15,650 bases of DNA, taken from Syntrophaceae bacterium. Its GTDB lineage: Bacteria > Desulfobacterota > Syntrophia > Syntrophales > UBA2185. Both the position numbers and the translations under genes were made by a program. Location of the stretch: assembly GCA_003508565.1 (NCBI GenBank), contig DNUI01000228.1, forward strand, positions 1 through 15,650, written 5' to 3'. The notes below the pieces were generated by a model. That model saw only the letters and a list, made by a program, of their open reading frames with translations. It had not been told where the DNA came from and made no database searches. Shown one piece after another: positions 15,361-15,650 of the stretch (positions are counted from its first letter, which is position 1; each line of letters starts with the position of its first letter).

Positions 15361-15392
15361 TTGATCCCTTGATCCCTTGACCCCTTGAACCC
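15361..15392. repeat. Tandem array of four 8-bp units, consensus TTGANCCC
   Basis: Four consecutive units read TTGATCCC, TTGATCCC, TTGACCCC and TTGAACCC, differing at only one or two positions, preceded by CC and followed by TGGGGG. Short arrays of TTGA(N)CCC units occur between genes in a number of deltaproteobacterial and related genomes (from memory), usually without known function. No coding frame uses it. Confidence 0.75.
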
Positions 15393-15650
15393 TGGGGGAG
15401 ATAGTAATTTTTTCGGAGGTGCACTTAATTCCTTACTCATCCCCATTTCTATTCCACATACATGTACCTGCATATGCTTCACATATCTTTGCTGGTGGAA
15501 CCATCCTATTAAATGCCTGCAAACATTTCAAATATGCTTGAAATCGTAAGAAATTCAGAGTATATATGGCAAAAATCATTCTTATACAGAATGAGGAACA
15601 GACAGGAAGGAACCATTGAAACAAGAAGTTGCTGTAAGCTTTGAGGATAA
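15393..15650. other. Non-coding right end, with a possible gene start at the very edge
   Basis: I recognise no gene in this AT-rich stretch. Short open frames on both strands (for example minus strand 15433-15624, 63 codons) show no family likeness and no good ribosome site. At the extreme end on the plus strand, AGGAAGG (15604-15610) lies five bases before a TTG at 15616 that opens KQEVAVSFED and leaves the window. This could be the start of a gene reading rightwards, divergent from the signalling operon. Confidence 0.3.

Noticed and set aside
15433..15624. A 63-codon minus-strand open frame at the right end
   Set aside because: No ribosome site, no domain likeness and an unusual residue mix; it is kept only as part of the description of the non-coding end.
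1..15650. Insertion sequences, integrase sites, CRISPR arrays, tRNA or rRNA genes
   Set aside because: No transposase or integrase frames, no spaced direct repeats of CRISPR type and no tRNA-like fold were seen on either strand.

Overview
This 15.65 kb window looks like a chromosomal segment from a Gram-negative, free-living bacterium. A three-part envelope-spanning efflux pump, lipoprotein signals and tightly overlapping operons all point that way. The large hybrid histidine kinases, the HDOD protein and the TTGA(N)CCC-type intergenic tandem repeat suggest a deltaproteobacterial (Desulfobacterota/Syntrophorhabdus-like) lineage. That placement is an inference from gene style; no marker gene is present. 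I see no rRNA, tRNA, CRISPR array or intact mobile element.

Region 1 (1-6364, minus strand) is a self-contained multidrug-efflux operon. It reads, in transcription order, TetR/AcrR-family repressor, TolC-family outer-membrane channel, periplasmic adaptor lipoprotein and RND (AcrB/HAE1-type) inner-membrane pump. The genes overlap or nearly abut (4 bp overlap, 15 bp gap, 14 bp overlap). The repressor is the first gene of the operon. It is preceded by a good sigma-70 promoter and by a cluster of TTGAA/TTCAA dyads, one of which covers its own Shine-Dalgarno sequence. A further gene may start at the left edge.

Region 2 (about 6385-9265, plus strand) is a divergent zinc/manganese-type ABC importer: binding lipoprotein, ATPase and permease, with all junctions overlapping. 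A 61-codon ORF is joined to the permease by a GTGA overlap. It looks like the C-terminal tail of a bile acid:sodium symporter-type protein, so it is probably a gene remnant.

Region 3 (9362-15263, minus strand) is a five-gene signalling operon. In transcription order it encodes a 117-residue protein of unknown function, an HDOD protein that keeps HD-type metal-ligand residues, a GAF-HisKA-HATPase hybrid kinase with one degenerate and one intact receiver, a free-standing Hpt protein, and a REC-PAS-HisKA-HATPase-REC hybrid kinase. Together these contain every part needed for a multistep phosphorelay, but no DNA-binding output is encoded. The Hpt protein is the natural link between the two kinases, and the HDOD protein is a candidate output.

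The right end (15264-15650) is non-coding as far as I can tell. It holds a hairpin, a four-unit 8-bp tandem repeat and possibly the first codons of a plus-strand gene at the very edge.
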